A stretch of DNA of 64,000 bases from Citrus sinensis (GCF_022201045.2 NC_068561.1:18044501-18108500), one strand, 5' to 3'. Counted from the first letter of the stretch, positions 1 through 12,754 are shown. Made by a program: numbers and translations. Notes: generated by a model from the letters alone, not told the origin.

Positions 1-3000
1 GCTTGAGTTCTTCATCTGCAAGATCCCGTGAAGCAACCACAAGAGTGCGTAAGCCCTGAGATGAGTATTCACTAAGATGGCTCTGAGTTATATGCCTTAT
101 AAGATCATTCCTCTTAGAATCTTTAGCTAATATGTTGAACATTGAACTATCAGCTCCCTTAACCAACACCTTCACAGAATTGTCAGGGAATCTGATAACC
201 ACAGACATTCTTTTCCGAACACTATCAAACTCATGCAACCCCAGTACATCCAACCTACATGCAACATTTTAGATTAGCATATGGAGCATCCATTTTGACA
301 ATATAAAAAGTGTGTCACCAGAAGATTCAAATACCCAACTTCAGTAAGTAATTTGGGATGAACAGGTGGCTGATGAAAGTCATACACAAGAAAAGAGAAC
401 ATAAAAAGTGAGAAACTGTGTACCTTAGCCCTTCACCATTAATGTCAATCACAATATGTCCAGATGTGCGCTCAAACAGAGTATATCCATAAGCAGAGGC
501 TGCAGAAACTAATGCTTGCTCATCAGGAGATTCACCCTGATAGTCAATGGCTTCCACATTTTCAAGTAATCCATTTGTGCATCCGGAAGATCTACTGGGA
601 GTAGGAATTGGGATCACGGTATTACAAGCAGCCAGTGTAAGGAAAAATTCATGAGCGGCAATCCTTTCATCTCCAACTAGGTCTTTGGATAACAACTCCA
701 TGAGTTTAGAGTCAACAGAAATTTCAGATTTAAGCTTCCATCTCCTAACAGCAGCTGTTAGAGCAAAAGATCAAAAAAGAGAGAAATTACACATGATAAA
801 TACTAACACATTAAATAAATCTTATAGAATCATCAAATTATTTAAGTTCATTGATAGAAAACCCCCCCAAAAAAAAATGAATTCTATTACTGGCGACAGC
901 TTTCATATTCTCTCTTTCCAAAAGGCATTACCTTGAGAAAATAATGCAGATCTAATATAGACACTAAGAAAAAAATTTCTTCAAGAGCAATTGGAGAATA
1001 CTTTTACTTTCTTAATGATTAAATGCAATTAAGAGATGAGCAGTCCCTGAGAAGACACCATTTTCACATTATAGACTGTCAAATACCTCAGAGACCCCTA
1101 ATTTGAAAGGAAACAATGCACAATTACAAGCCAAAATAAACCGTAGGAACTTTACAAATTTTCAAGCCCATCACTGTCAACCCACAGACGGCCAAAAATT
1201 GCAGCTGCAAATAACTTGTTTGCTTCCTCATTTATTAAATGTTTCTGAATTCCAGCAAATTATGTTAATCTTTTAAAAGATATAAAATACACAAGCCATT
1301 TGAAGGTTCTAGCTAACAAATGGTAATAAAATGAGAAGATTGCGCTCAATCAGTTACAGCACATGAGACAATAGAAGGTGGCCTTAATTAAATCAAGTAT
1401 GCAGTCAAACGGTCTCTGTTATTAAGAAAGGAAAACTATCAAATGATAAAATGGGTACTTTGTCATACCTGCAGAGACCTGTTGGGCCAATAGCAAGGAG
1501 TTCCCATAATTCTTCCCGCAAACACTAGCTCTTTGAAATTCCATTTTGTTCTCAGTAAGTGTCCCCGTTTTGTCTGAAAATATATAGCGAATTTGACCCA
1601 AATCCTCATTTATACTCAATGTTCGGCACTGAAACCTTGAGCCAGAGCTACTGTCGTACATATGCTTGTCTTCGATCATGAAATATGACTGTCCTAAACG
1701 AACCAATTCCATGGTAATGTACAGAGATATAGGTATCATTATCTGAAAAACTATAATAGAGCTCAAAAAAGAGAAAAAAGTCTCCATAGGGATCCCATAA
1801 TATTTAAATTTTTTATGGTTATTCTTCCCATTGGTGAAGTATAATTTCCTGTAATAAGGCAAAGTATCAAGCCGGTCTTTGTAGCGTACAAGCCATAGAC
1901 CCATCCCAAGTGCCACAACCAGACACATCACCAGAAGGAAAATAGATAACCATAGGGTCTCTCTGTTCATGTAATTTTCCAGTCTGCTTCGCTTGGATGG
2001 TGATGCTGCACTATTTAACATTGCTTTTGTCTCCTGTCCAGCATATACCACAACACCAATTATCCAATCAGTATTCTTCAGCTGACAACCACGCAAAACA
2101 ATGTTGGATTGGCTAAGGGGGAATTTTTGGCCATTGAACTCCATATTGGCTGTGAACTCATAAACGTTCCTATTAGGTTGCTCACATTTGATAGTCCCTG
2201 ATACAATAGAACCTTCAAATACCGTAGAAGCTGTTTCCTGCCTGGCATACCTTGTCTTCAAGTTCGACTCACCGTCCAAATTCATTGTTTGAATGTAAGC
2301 AATTCCACTAGGATCACTAGTCCCCAGCAACACCACGTCACATGGAATTGAGTCATCAGAACAGATCTTCACAACTTCGCCAGCCCTTATGTTTTTCCAC
2401 TTTTTCAAGTGAAATTGATCAGATTGAAGTACTAGTGCCTCACGGTTGTTCTCATTCCGATCTGATCTGTGTCTTCGCCAATCTTCATATCCATCTTTAA
2501 TAGCGGTGACAAAGAGCACAAACAGTAGGGGGAAAAGGGACACTGTTCTCCCAAAGACTGCGAGAGGGGGCAGCTGATTAAGAGCAGCAATAGCCAGGAA
2601 ATATAAATAAGCTACCCGATGGAACTGAATGAAAAGATTCTTGGGCAAGAAGGTGATCAGGGTATATTTGCTAGTTCGGATCTCATTCCCAGTGAACTCA
2701 TACTTGTCATTTGTTTTCCTCGGATGGTTAATGTAAATTGATCTGGGATTCTCTTCATGACACATATTATCTTCAAACTGAGTGCTTTTATGACATACTC
2801 TCTGCGATTTGCATGCCTTTTCCTGCCCTAGAGATGAACCTTTGGAGATTTCAAAGGTGGCTGAAGTTATATTGCTATTACCCAGCTCCATTGAAACCAG
2901 GTGTAACGACTTCTTCACAGGGCATGCCAATGAAATCTCCTTAGGTAAAAGTGGGTCTACAGTAGCAGTTTCGTTATCGTTGTTGGTGCCAATGTCTTCG

Positions 3001-3137
3001 TCCTTCAAGTCAATATCGCTGAGGGTGTCATCAGTATTGGAAGAAGAGGACGAAGCATTGGAGCAAATATAGCCTAAATTATCAGAACGATATCTCACAG
3101 ATGAGGCTGACAGCAATGGCTGCTGCCCACGGCTCAT
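1..3137 (-). CDS. ALA1: Phospholipid-transporting P4-ATPase, ALA1-like (5' part, runs off left edge)
   Basis: Flippase that moves aminophospholipids to the cytosolic leaflet; the family works with an ALIS beta-subunit. Visible coding exons are 3137-1469, 754-424 and 254-1, with GT..AG junctions that keep the frame. Residues ~130-150 read IYINHPRKTNDKYEFTGN, the usual P4 amino end, followed by LPKNLFIQFHRVAYLYFL entering the first membrane helices. DGESNLKTR (actuator region) and the phosphorylation motif DKTGTLTEN are intact. The second exon carries the P4 signature DYQGESPDEQAL of the nucleotide-binding domain. The family is about 1,150 residues long, so roughly half is present and the hinge and last six helices lie outside the window. 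The ~130-residue acidic, Ser-rich amino end is longer than in Arabidopsis ALA1. The start is the only in-frame ATG before stops upstream. Assignment to the ALA1 subgroup is by recalled similarity; P4-ATPase is certain. Confidence 0.93.
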
Positions 3138-4130
3138 AAATTATTCTCCAATGCCCACATTGGAGAATTGGACTGATAACTTGCCCCCAATGCTAAAGCA
3201 AAAACCCAAGCCACCCACTAAAAGCAATGGTTTGTCACACCAAACAATTCCCTATTGTTTGCTTTTCCCGGCCAAACTAAACAAGCCAGAGAAATCTGGG
3301 CTCTATTTGTCAAAAATCGACAACTTTTCACCCAAAAAAACCACATTTTTCTTCTGTAGTAAATCAATCAACGCACCATCGCTCCCCCTTAATCCAAACA
3401 TGCAATTGAATTCCAACAAACCCTCACGAAAATGCTCCTCAATCCCTCAGAAAGATATCAAAAGCTTCCCTTTTAATGGCAAAGCAGAATTTTTTCCCCC
3501 CCAAATCCAGAACTGAAAAACACACAAGACAAACACACACACCACACACAGAGAAGCAGCGCAACAAAAACGTATCAGAAAATGACAGAGTCTGTATAAC
3601 CCTAAACTGAATCAACAAAATAAAAATTCATAATTCACAAAACACAAAACACAAAAGGCGATTGATTGTCCCAAAAACCACAGCAGTAATGAGAAATGAT
3701 GACGCACCTCAAAAGCAGAGGCAGGAGGCAATGATAAAAGCTTATCGTCTCGGGATTAAGATTAAAAGGGAGGAGTGTAGATCAGACGGCTATGAATGCA
3801 CTGAAAACGAAATCATGGAGATGTGGCAGAGCGACGGATCAGAGTCGAACAGATGATAAAAGTAATAATAATAATCAGATCTCTCTCTCACTCAGTCAGT
3901 CTCGTGCTTGACGAAAAGGAAAATTGAACAATGGGGGCCCTCCAGACAGACAACGGAACGGCACGGAAGGGGGGAAAGAAACAGCAAAATAATCGGAGAC
4001 AACGACTGAATGAACGATGACCGGATGAGTGGTGTGCCTCAATTCTTGGCTTTGCCCTGTCACACACACCTGCTCACCTTTATACGTTATGTTATTGTTA
4101 ATGTATACAATACTATGTACACCCATGTGT
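3138..4130 (-). other. Probable leader and promoter of the P4-ATPase gene
   Basis: Non-coding stretch directly upstream of the flippase start codon. Purine/pyrimidine-skewed tracts and short CA repeats near 3530-3550 are typical of plant 5' leaders. Open frames exist on the plus strand here, one at 3662-3856, but none has a recognisable domain or splice partner. Confidence 0.4.
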
Positions 4131-6642
4131 ATATCAATCTCTGCCGCTTTTGCCCCCTTATTTTTTAATTGATTTGATGTTTGTTAAATCTTTTTTTCTT
4201 TAATTTTGTTAAATCTAATTTAATCTACTAAAAAAAATGAAACTTGGAAATTTGATTCATTTTTTAAAGTTATTTTATTAGTTTTTATATGGACTGAAAT
4301 TTTTTAGTACGGCCACATTTAATATGGATATGACTAACACCTACAAGGACCCAAAAATGTAAAGCAAACCCCCGTGCATTTAGAGGAATTTAATTGGTCC
4401 TCCTCGGCGTCGGGTTAAAATTTAGATTCCGAGACTGCCCTCGACGTACGGCGCGTACTAAAGGAACGGCCGACGGAACAGTGTCAATTCAGATAATTGG
4501 ATGCCAAACGGATAGGAGGAGCCTGTGAAATTTTGGCACGTCGCTTTCGCCTCTGTCCGCTGTTCAAAATTTTTGCTTCTAAATCTCGAAAATGCCCCTT
4601 ACCGAAATATACTGTTTGGTGGGTCCGGGCCAAGTACATCTTATCGAACTGTGGCCGTCGATGAGATGGAATATCGTGCGGTTGATGTTGCTTTGGAGGT
4701 ACAAAAAGGAGATTTCATTCTTCTCCTCTGTCTAAACAACAGTACTTGACTTTTAGCTTTTCAGTTGCAGTGCAGAGAGAGAGTTTTGCCGAGTTCTTAC
4801 TCAAAGTAGAGTCCTGCAGTAGTCGTGGTGTTTGGGTTACAAAATCTTATTAGGCTAGAGATATATCCTTTGTCCTCGCACTTTCTGTGGTAAAATATTT
4901 TGTCTTACCCGTGATGCCCATCCAAATATTTGTTTTATTCTGTACTTGGTGACTTTTTTGTTTTTTTTTTACACTAATAAATTACACTAAAAGTGTATCA
5001 AACTTATCCCGAAAAAATCTATTACGACACAACTTAAATTTCTACTTTCACATAATATTAGAGAGATATTTATTCCATTCATATGAATGAGAGATAAAAT
5101 ATATCTCTTCTTGATTTAATTGAGAGGAAAATTTAGATTCGGCCACTATCATACTCGAATCCACGCACTCAAAGTTAATTCACCCAAATTTGTTAAGAAA
5201 TCCTCATCGAGAAAGGTACTTAGAAACTATTAGTCTAAAAAAAGAAAGCTTGTTATTGAGAGATAGAAGACATCTTTTTCAATGCCAACCAAAACAATAA
5301 AATATTATTATGTTACGCTAAATCATTTGTTTTAAACAAATATTGCATTAAATTTTTTAAAGAAAATACAAAATTATTCTAATAATTTTAATTTAAAATA
5401 GACTATTAATATAGTTATATGTTCAATTGTTATGTAATGTTTAAGTATTTTTAAATTAAATAAAACAAATATTAAATGCAATTAGTCATTGTATTAGTCT
5501 CTCTCTCTCTCTCTCTCTTTCGTTTATTTTATTTTTCTCACAGACAAACTAAGCTGGTATATATGATGAGCATGTAACCTTTAAGTCCTAACTATAAGAC
5601 GTGTGTACAACGAACAATTTTAACAGAATATTTTATGTGTAAATACTTAAAATAATTATAGATTTATTGACAAATATTTATTTTTCAATTATTGATTGGA
5701 CTATACATCAGGTATACTAAAACTTAATTAGTATCAATTACTCTCAAAATCATTAATTACCTTCTAGTGTGTTTATATGAGTAATTTTGGAATATCTCCT
5801 ATAACGTAAACAACACATTTTATTTGTAATGATCACTTCAAATAAATTGAGGTTTATTGATAAGAGTCTCTTCCATCATAAATAAAAAATCTAACAGACT
5901 GACACTGAATATTTAAAAATTCAGATAGTGCTTAAATTTTTCAAAATAATTAATCACCTCCTAATGTGCCCTAGTAGAAGTTGATGTTTCATATACAACA
6001 AACAACATACTTTAGTCATTAATGATGGTGGTTACAAATAAGTATAACCTTTTTGAATTTTTGGAGGCTTGAGTCATATTTATCTATCTATTTATTACAA
6101 GAAAAAGGAAAAAAAAATCAAGTCTTTTTTTTAATTATTGATATAATTAATGATGTCGTGGGATAATCATGTTCACAAGATCAATAATTTATAATTATCA
6201 TCAAAATTAATTATTTCGTTACTAATTACTGTTTTACGGCACTCATTTAAGTGAAAGCACCCAGAGGCAATTAACCCAAAAGAAGCCCAAGCCCAAACAA
6301 ATAAAACAACATGGTAAAGCCGCTGTGCGGCATCAGAAACCGTTCATCCGCCCAGGCCTCGCAAAAGAAGCAGCTTTCACAACCTTCTCGAAAGACATTA
6401 TCAAACAAAGCCTCCTCTTTAGCCTCGACTTTGCTTCTTCCAGTTTTACGTGGTCAACAACTTCAGATCCCACTGGTAAGTTTTCTATCTTATCTAATAT
6501 GTTCTTTTTCTTTTTCTTACGTTAGATCTTTCAGATTTGTCTTCGCTTGCTCGTTTGCTCACCTACCGTTTAATTTTTTTCAATATTTTTTCTTTTCCAA
6601 TTTTTTTTGGGATTAGGTAAGAGTTCGGGGATTTGAGCAGCT
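4131..6642. other. AT-rich intergenic region with a (CT)n tract at ~5499-5518; TFIIS leader at its right end
   Basis: No coding potential that I can support. The stretch is strongly AT-rich with many short homopolymers and one dinucleotide (CT) tract of about 20 bases. The last ~340 bases before 6643 probably hold the TFIIS promoter and 5' leader: a pyrimidine-rich segment and an AG acceptor-like site (gattag) at ~6611-6616 suggest a leader intron. Confidence 0.4.
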
Positions 6643-9600
6643 ATGGAGCAAGAACTGGTGGAGCTATTTGACGCCGCAAAGAAAGCGGCGGACTCGGCGG
6701 CCATTGACGGAGTGTCGTCCGGTGGGCCCGAGGTGTCGCGATGTGTCGACGCCTTGAAACGGCTCAAGTCTTTTCCCGTTACGTATGATGTGCTCGTCTC
6801 CACTCAGGTATTGTTAAATGTTCATTTTGTGGTTTTTTTTAACATGTTGTTTGATTTTGGGAATTGGTTGTAATCAGGGGAAAAAATATTATTATTATTA
6901 TTTTTTTAGTTTGGTACTGCAGATTGTGGGAATTTGATCTAGTTTGAATAGAATGCTGATTTGTGATTGATTGTAATCAGTAGATGAAAATATATAATGT
7001 TGTGTTAATTTTTTTTAATTATTTTGGTTGGTTTTGTGTTTTAATGTAAAATAAAGTTGAAAAGTAACTGTTGTTGATGAAAGAAAGGAATAGATTCTTT
7101 TCTTCTTAGCTATTCAATTGTTTTTATTTTGAATTTCTGAAGTAGAGAATCTCTTGGAATTTGATGTTTGAAGGTATTATGAGGAGACCTGGTTCCTATT
7201 TTAGGGTGTGGCCACACTTTTACATCAATAAACCTGATATTGTTGGTCGATCAATTCAGTTATTGTGCTGTGTGATTGTTGTGTTCACATGCGGAACTGT
7301 ATTATGTGCAGTTGGTTGTGCTAAGGGATACTCTTTTGGTGGCATTTTTATTTTTGCATGCATAACAGTCCTACTGTCTTCAAAATGTCTTTTTTTTTTA
7401 CACAAGTGTTGTGACATTTGCATTTGCTGTTGTAAGATACTCACAATTCCACGTGGAACTAAACAAGCTCGCTTAAGGGCTTATATGTTAAGACTTACTT
7501 TGAATTTATTGACAAGCTCAAACGGAGGGCTCCCATATCCACCAGATAGGCTGGCCCAAGGGGCCCAATTCCATAATCTGTTAATTGAGTGACTGCACTG
7601 GCTACCACTCATGTGTAAGGGTTGCAAATCCACTGAAATTGGTCACTATGTGTGCTGTGTGCGTGGGCTCGGCCTGTTTTCTACCATCTTGATGATTCAA
7701 TTTTTGTTTTATTGAATGGTCCATTGGTTTTTGAGTTTCAACCAATGATGCAGAATAAAGATGATATAATTATTTTTTATATAAGTTATGTGTTTAAAAA
7801 AATATATATTTTCCTTGAGTAGTTTTCTTATTTGAGTAGGATTTTGCATTTCAAGTAGATTGCCTAAGATTGATGTTCAGGGTTTGGCCACTATAACTAG
7901 GGCCTTAGTTTTCATTTTCAAGTAGATTGTGATGGTTATTCACATAAAATAATGATTATTCCTCTTGATCTTTTTTCCTACCATTCTCTATGAGTTTCTT
8001 CTCTTTGTTCTCTAAATTTCTGGTCTTTGTACTAAATTCTTCTCTTATTTTCCCACTTTCTTCCAAGTTTCTCCCGCCTTTGTCTATTAGTTATCCTGAG
8101 GGTCATCCATTGTACATTAATCTGTCACTTACCTTGATTTTAGCATTGAATCAGTGTTTCTGAACTGATTTTTGCTGAAATAAAGGCTGTGGCTGTCTGT
8201 TCTGCAAAGTATCCATAGAGTGGTTCCAAAGCTACTCAAAGTGCAGAAATTTCATTCTCTCTTCTCAGAAGCTGCTGAGCCTGGATCATCGATCACTAGC
8301 TGCTTCTTCACCATCTTGATAACCTGTCGCTGTTCTTTGCTGCTGCACTTGTAAGTGCATTCTTGCAGCAGTGTTTCATTGTATCCTAGAGTTCAGAACA
8401 TTGTATACACCCTTTTTATACTGGATTGACTTACCAGAGAGGCGGTATTTGGTCTTAGGGACAGTGGCACTCTGGCACGCCTCAATGCTTTCCTTTATCC
8501 CGACTCTATTGCATTTCTTTGCTGCTGTGAAGTTCTTATCTGCTGTTGTCAATCTGCTTCTGTGCCTGATGTTTTTCTGTTCTGGAGTTTTCTATTTTTC
8601 TTAGCTGATTTCTGCCATTTTCGCTGTTTGTTGGTTCTTTTGCTGCAGATTTTTCGTGCTGGTCTTTCTGTTTTTGGTTGACGTTTTTGGGCATATTCAC
8701 TGATGGTTGCAGGCTTCCAAGAAGCAATCTTACCATACTCATTTTATAGTAGGAAGGATAGCATATAGGAACTGAAATTATCCTCTAAATCTTACTTACA
8801 AGCTCCAAATCCATGGTTTTGAATAACCAATTATGTCTTAAGCCTATTTTTTTAAGATGATGGCGGTGACTTCAAACATTTTCCTCCTTGCAATATTTTA
8901 ATGTAATAAAATTATATAGGTGGTGGGACTTTCTGTCTGTTTTTTGGTTGTTATCTCAGCAGTTGTTGCATGCTTCTTTCTCATGTAGCTATTCCTTTTA
9001 TTTTTCAGATATCTTTAGATTTCAAAACAAAACACGGTACCACATCTTTCAGATTCCTGCACTTGGCCTTTATGTGTGAACAAATGTATTAATCAGTGTA
9101 ACTTGGTTTTATACCATATTACAGGTCGGGAAGAGGCTTCGACCCCTCACCAAACATCCAAGAGAGAAGATTCAAATTGTAGCCTCTAACTTGCTCGATA
9201 TTTGGAAGAAAATAGTCATTGAAGAGACAACCAGAAATAAGAAAAATGGCAGCACTGGCAATAAATCTTCAGTTACAACTGGGGTTGTGAAGCCAGATTC
9301 TGGCAAAATTGATAAGGTTCAGAAGACAAGTGCAGTAAAGGTCGAAAAGGTGTCAACTGCGGAAACTGTCAAGGTTGAGAAAACTGGGAGTGTTTCAAGG
9401 TCGGAAACTGTGAAGGTGGAAAAGAAGGAAACAAATGGGGATTCTGTCATGGATCGGGGGGAGGCTGTCAAGGTTGAAAAGATAATTGAGGAGGAACAAG
9501 CTCCTAGTGTAAGAAAACCATCACAAGGTACGATTGCAACCCCAAAACTGACCCAATTGATCAAATGTAATGACTCTTCGCGTGACAAAATTCGGGAACT

Positions 9601-10087
9601 TCTTGCGAATGCCTTGTCCAAAGTTGCCAGTGAGGCTGATGAGGAAATAATTGATGAAGTTAATGCATGTGACCCAATTCGAGTTGCTGTTTCTGTGGAA
9701 TCTGTAATGTTTGAAAAGTTAGGGCGCTCTACTGGTGCAGAGAAACTCAAGTATCGATCTATTATGTTCAACATCCGTGACGAGAAAAACCCTGATTTAA
9801 GAAAAAGGGTTCTTCTTGGAGAGGTCAAACCAGAGAGGCTTGTCACCATGAGCCCAGAAGAAATGGCAAGTGATGAGAGACAACGCCAGATTGAGAATAT
9901 TAAAGAGAAGGCTTTGTTTGAGTGTCAACGTGGTGGTGAAGCGACTGCCACAACTGATCAATTTAAGTGCGCTAGATGCGGACAACGTAAATGCACTTAT
10001 TATCAGATGCAGACTAGGAGTGCAGATGAACCTATGACAACGTATGTAACATGCGTGAACTGCAGCAAGCGTTGGAAGTTCTGCTAA
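6643..10087 (+). CDS. TFIIS: Transcription elongation factor TFIIS
   Basis: Rescues backtracked RNA polymerase II by stimulating transcript cleavage in the nucleus. Two coding exons, 6643-6807 and 9125-10087, are joined by a 2.3-kb intron and give 375 residues, the usual plant length (~378 in Arabidopsis). Residues ~1-85 form the LW/TFIIS-N domain (RLRPLTKHPREKIQIVA, then LLDIWKKIV). A charged linker follows. The central TFIIM domain starts near RDKIRELLANAL and includes YRSIMFNIRDEKNPDLR. The carboxy-terminal zinc ribbon has four cysteines in C-x2-C...C-x2-C spacing (CARCGQRKC and CVNCSKRWKFC). The catalytic acidic hairpin RSADEPMT is intact, so the protein should be active. The linker repeats the motif VKVE (see findings). 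The intron ORFs have no domain. The ATG at 6643 is chosen because it opens the conserved domain. Confidence 0.96.
6808..9124 (+). other. Long first intron of TFIIS
   Basis: Bounded by CAG|GTATTG and TTACAG|GTCGGG, which join the frame exactly. T-rich throughout. Short open frames (for example 7161-7592) show no recognisable domain and I treat them as chance. The segment ~8160-8720 is richer in GC and CTG/CTT words than the rest and could be an old insertion, but I see no terminal repeats or target duplication. Confidence 0.6.
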
Positions 10088-10691
10088 TCCAATTCCGGTC
10101 TATCTACAGTTCTGCAGAACCAGATGCAGAGAAGGCATTGAGTTGGATTATTTCAGAATCTCCCTTCTCTTTTGTAACAATTTATCCATAGAGTCAGTGG
10201 TTGCAAGGTCTAGAAAACTGTCCTTTAATTTTTATGTGTTTGGTTTAGGGATAACTTAGCATTTGTGAGGTGTTCTGATTTAAATCCCATTTGAAAATCT
10301 CAACAAAGTCGGATCATCTCAATTTTTAGGACCCCCCTCGCCCAAGGGAGCTGAGCAGTTCTGTATTGCCTCCGATAGCTTCTTCTTTATGTTAGGTTTT
10401 AGGACCTAAATTAATGTCTTGCTTATCAAATACATAAAACTTTGTGTTAACCTCGGGCCTTGTGACCTTGTGGTGTGCGTAATTTTTGTTGGCGACGAGG
10501 GTTGAGTCTGTGGTAGAATTGGCTGCGGTAAGGGTAATATGGCAGTTATGCGTACTCTTAAATAATTTTAATAGAAATACTCTGCTTACTAACTTCTTGA
10601 TGGTTAATGTTGTTTCTGAGCAATTTTTTGTTTACATCATTTGCTGTGTTACTCTGTTGGGTGGAATTGGATTGATGAGTAACATAAAACT

Positions 10692-10866
10692 AGGGTCCGG
10701 CTACAGTGCAACTGTGGTACTGTGCCACAGCTGCAATTCAACTATTGGATGCACTTGCATGGGTGGAGTCCACTGAAATATGCACTTGCATGGGTGGAGT
10801 CCATTGAAATCCAACGACTGGATGCAACCGTGATACGGTACTACAATTGCACCACATGTTTTTCCT
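10692..10866. repeat. MITE-like inverted-repeat element with an internal 31-bp tandem repeat
   Basis: The arms near 10701-10735 and 10825-10856 are inverted relative to one another over ~35 bp, differing mostly by transitions (TGCAACTGTGGTAC against TGCAATTGTAGTAC). The middle carries two copies of a 31-bp unit starting at 10750 and 10781 (core GCATGGGTGGAGTCCA). AAAACT lies directly outside both ends and may be the target duplication. No coding capacity. The superfamily is not assigned because the exact termini are ambiguous. Confidence 0.55.
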
Positions 10867-11056
10867 AAAAACTAATGCATGGTGAGAGTTTTTTAAATAA
10901 AGCTATCATTAAATTTAACAAAAGAGGAGCGCAAAGAATTTGAAAGTTGAACCACTGATGAATTATAATGAGATATTGTCTTCCAATGCTTTCAATGCGG
11001 GGAGAAAAGGCATTAAACAAGAACCAAAAAAAAAAAAAAAACCATAAAACTCTGGA

Positions 11057-11934
11057 TCAGAAGAAATCTAAGAATGGAAATATTATTTCCCTTTCAACAA
11101 TTTCTGAAGCAGTCGAGCATGGACTCTCCAAAATGTTTTCACCTTCTGATTCCTCCTCATTCGCCGCATTCGGCTCCTGGATATTAGAAAAGAAAAAAGA
11201 AAGGAAAAATCTCTTTTAGTCAATTAGAAAACTCCAAAAAGATAATTCCATTTTTTAAAATAATAATAATCATAATAATGTACATGATTTGGAGAAAATT
11301 TACTTGGGAGTTTGCTGCCCCAGTAGTTTTCTTTTCTTGTTCCTTCTCTCTCAGGGACCGTATAGATGACACCCTCTGATTATCAAACAATCAATACTCA
11401 TTAAAGGAAAAGGGTTAAAAATGAAAAAAGAAAAAAGAAAGAAAATTAAAGAAACTGGATGATATAATTAATGAAAACAGAACTTACTATACAATAAGAC
11501 TTGAGTTGATTTAATCTGTACAATCTATCAACTTCAATCTCAAGCATCTTTTGAATCTCTCCTCTGTTTTGCAGCCCCTTCATCTGCATATCCAATATCA
11601 CCTCTCTCTCGTCCAGCATCTTCTCCGTTCTCTCTTTCTCCAATCTCAATCTCTCAAGCTTCTTTCTAATAGCGCTGAGCTCCTCCGCTAACGACGTATC
11701 CAGAGATTCAATATTCGTGACGGGTTTATTCTCAGTCTCCTCCTTGATGAGATCTGCAGCTGCAGGGATATGATTCTGATTCTGATTCTTGTCGATGCAT
11801 TCTTGCTCTGGCTTTGGCTTTGGCTTTGGCTTTAGCTTGGTCGCTGTACTGGGTGTCACCGGAGAGTTTATCGGCTTGAGAGGCGTCCGCCCTGATCTGG
11901 GTCTGAGCTTTTCATCTTTGGCGATGGTTGTCAT
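11057..11934 (-). CDS. Small coiled-coil protein of unknown function
   Basis: Three exons, 11934-11488, 11375-11304 and 11176-11057, with consensus junctions and preserved frame, give 212 residues. Residues ~1-75 are basic and low-complexity (KLKPKPKPKPE), probably disordered. Residues ~80-145 form a heptad-rich coiled coil (ELSAIRKKLERLRLEKERTE, then EIQKMLEIEVDRLYRL). The tail is acidic and Ser-rich. I recognise the motif MLDEREVILDMQM...EIEVDRLYRL...SYC as typical of a plant-wide family of short uncharacterised coiled-coil proteins, but I know no function for it and assign none. Basic tail plus coiled coil would fit a chromatin or microtubule partner, which is speculation. The start is the only ATG at the head of the frame. 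Downstream in the same orientation is only intergenic DNA. Confidence 0.8.
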
Positions 11935-12185
11935 TTTTCGAAGTTATGGGTTTGTTCGATGGAGATGAGAATAATGTCAGAGGTGTTGCCATAAGAAGTT
12001 TTTAAATTTGGATGGAGCCAAAGCCAAGTGCCAACGGCTACTTTTTCTTTCTTCTTTTCTTTTTTTTTTAAAAAGAAAAAGTCAGAATTTTTGTTTTTAT
12101 TTATTTAATTTTAAATATAAGTCGGGGGTAATTATTTCATAGGACTATTAGAAATTTAGGATGTGTTCGGAATTGAGGTTAAGCA

Positions 12186-12358
12186 GTTGTAGTTTTTAAA
12201 CTAAATATATTATATCACTTGTATCATGAAAAATATATTATATATTTAATAATTTTATTAAAATTATTATTTAAAATTTATATTTATTATAAATTATTAA
12301 CTTTTATTTCATATTTATAATTTTTTTTTCACAACAATTATAGTTTAAAAGTTACAAC
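12186..12358. repeat. AT-rich inverted-repeat element, MITE-like
   Basis: GTTGTAGTTTTTAAACTA at 12186-12203 is repeated inverted at 12341-12358 with 16 of 18 bases matching. The interior is nearly pure A/T. The outer parts of the arms (to ~12172 and ~12383) look loosely inverted too, but the ends cannot be fixed. A related AT-rich copy seems to start at 45611. No coding capacity. Confidence 0.4.
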
Positions 12359-12664
12359 ATTTCATTTTCAATCAGACCGTAAACATAAGATATTGACACA
12401 TTAACAATAGACTCCTCAATTATTTAACTTAATTTTAGAAGTGGTGAAACAATCCAAGTATCCAACAAAGAACAGGCCGCAACTTTCGATTATTATGCTA
12501 ATGGAATCTTGTCTAAAATCCGCCGCTTTAAGCGGCCAATGGAATCATTAATACTCATTGTTTCAAAGGCACTCGCGTCACTTTAGTTTAATGTCTAGCG
12601 ATATTGGTAATGTTTTCACCATTGCAAACAGATTTACAAGGACAAATGTAGCTCGAATCAACGT

Positions 12665-12738
12665 GGCCCATTAGCTCAGTTGGTTAGAGCGTCGTGCTAA
12701 TAACGCGAAGGTCGCAGGTTCGAGACCTGCATGGGCCA
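12665..12738 (+). tRNA. tRNA-Ile (anticodon AAU)
   Basis: A 74-nt cloverleaf. The acceptor stem GGCCCAT pairs with ATGGGCC, followed by discriminator A. The D arm contains AGCTCAGTTGGTTAGAGC. The anticodon loop CTAATAA gives AAU, read as IAU after editing, for isoleucine. The T arm has GCAGGTTCGAGACCTGC. A-box and B-box promoters are intact and there is no intron. It ends before AAAA and a short T run, adequate for pol III termination. Confidence 0.97.
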
Positions 12739-12754
12739 AAATGCAATTTTACAT

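Noticed and set aside
3662-3856. Open plus-strand frame of 64 codons in the P4-ATPase leader region
   Set aside because: No domain, no splice context and antisense to a leader. Composition fits chance.
4525-4749. Open plus-strand frame of 74 codons upstream of TFIIS
   Set aside because: No recognisable motif or start context, and no downstream exon.
4960-5230. Stretch with similarity to 34800-34960 (CACTAATAAATTACACT, TTTCACATAATATTAGAG)
   Set aside because: Probably pieces of the same old repeat, but the match is too patchy to define an element by eye.
7161-7592. 143-codon frame in the TFIIS intron with Cys-rich hydrophobic residues
   Set aside because: Low-complexity T-rich DNA yields Phe/Leu/Cys runs by chance; it has no membrane-protein family pattern and lies wholly inside an intron with good borders.
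10486-10776. 96-codon frame behind TFIIS
   Set aside because: It overlaps the MITE-like element and reads through its arm; no domain.
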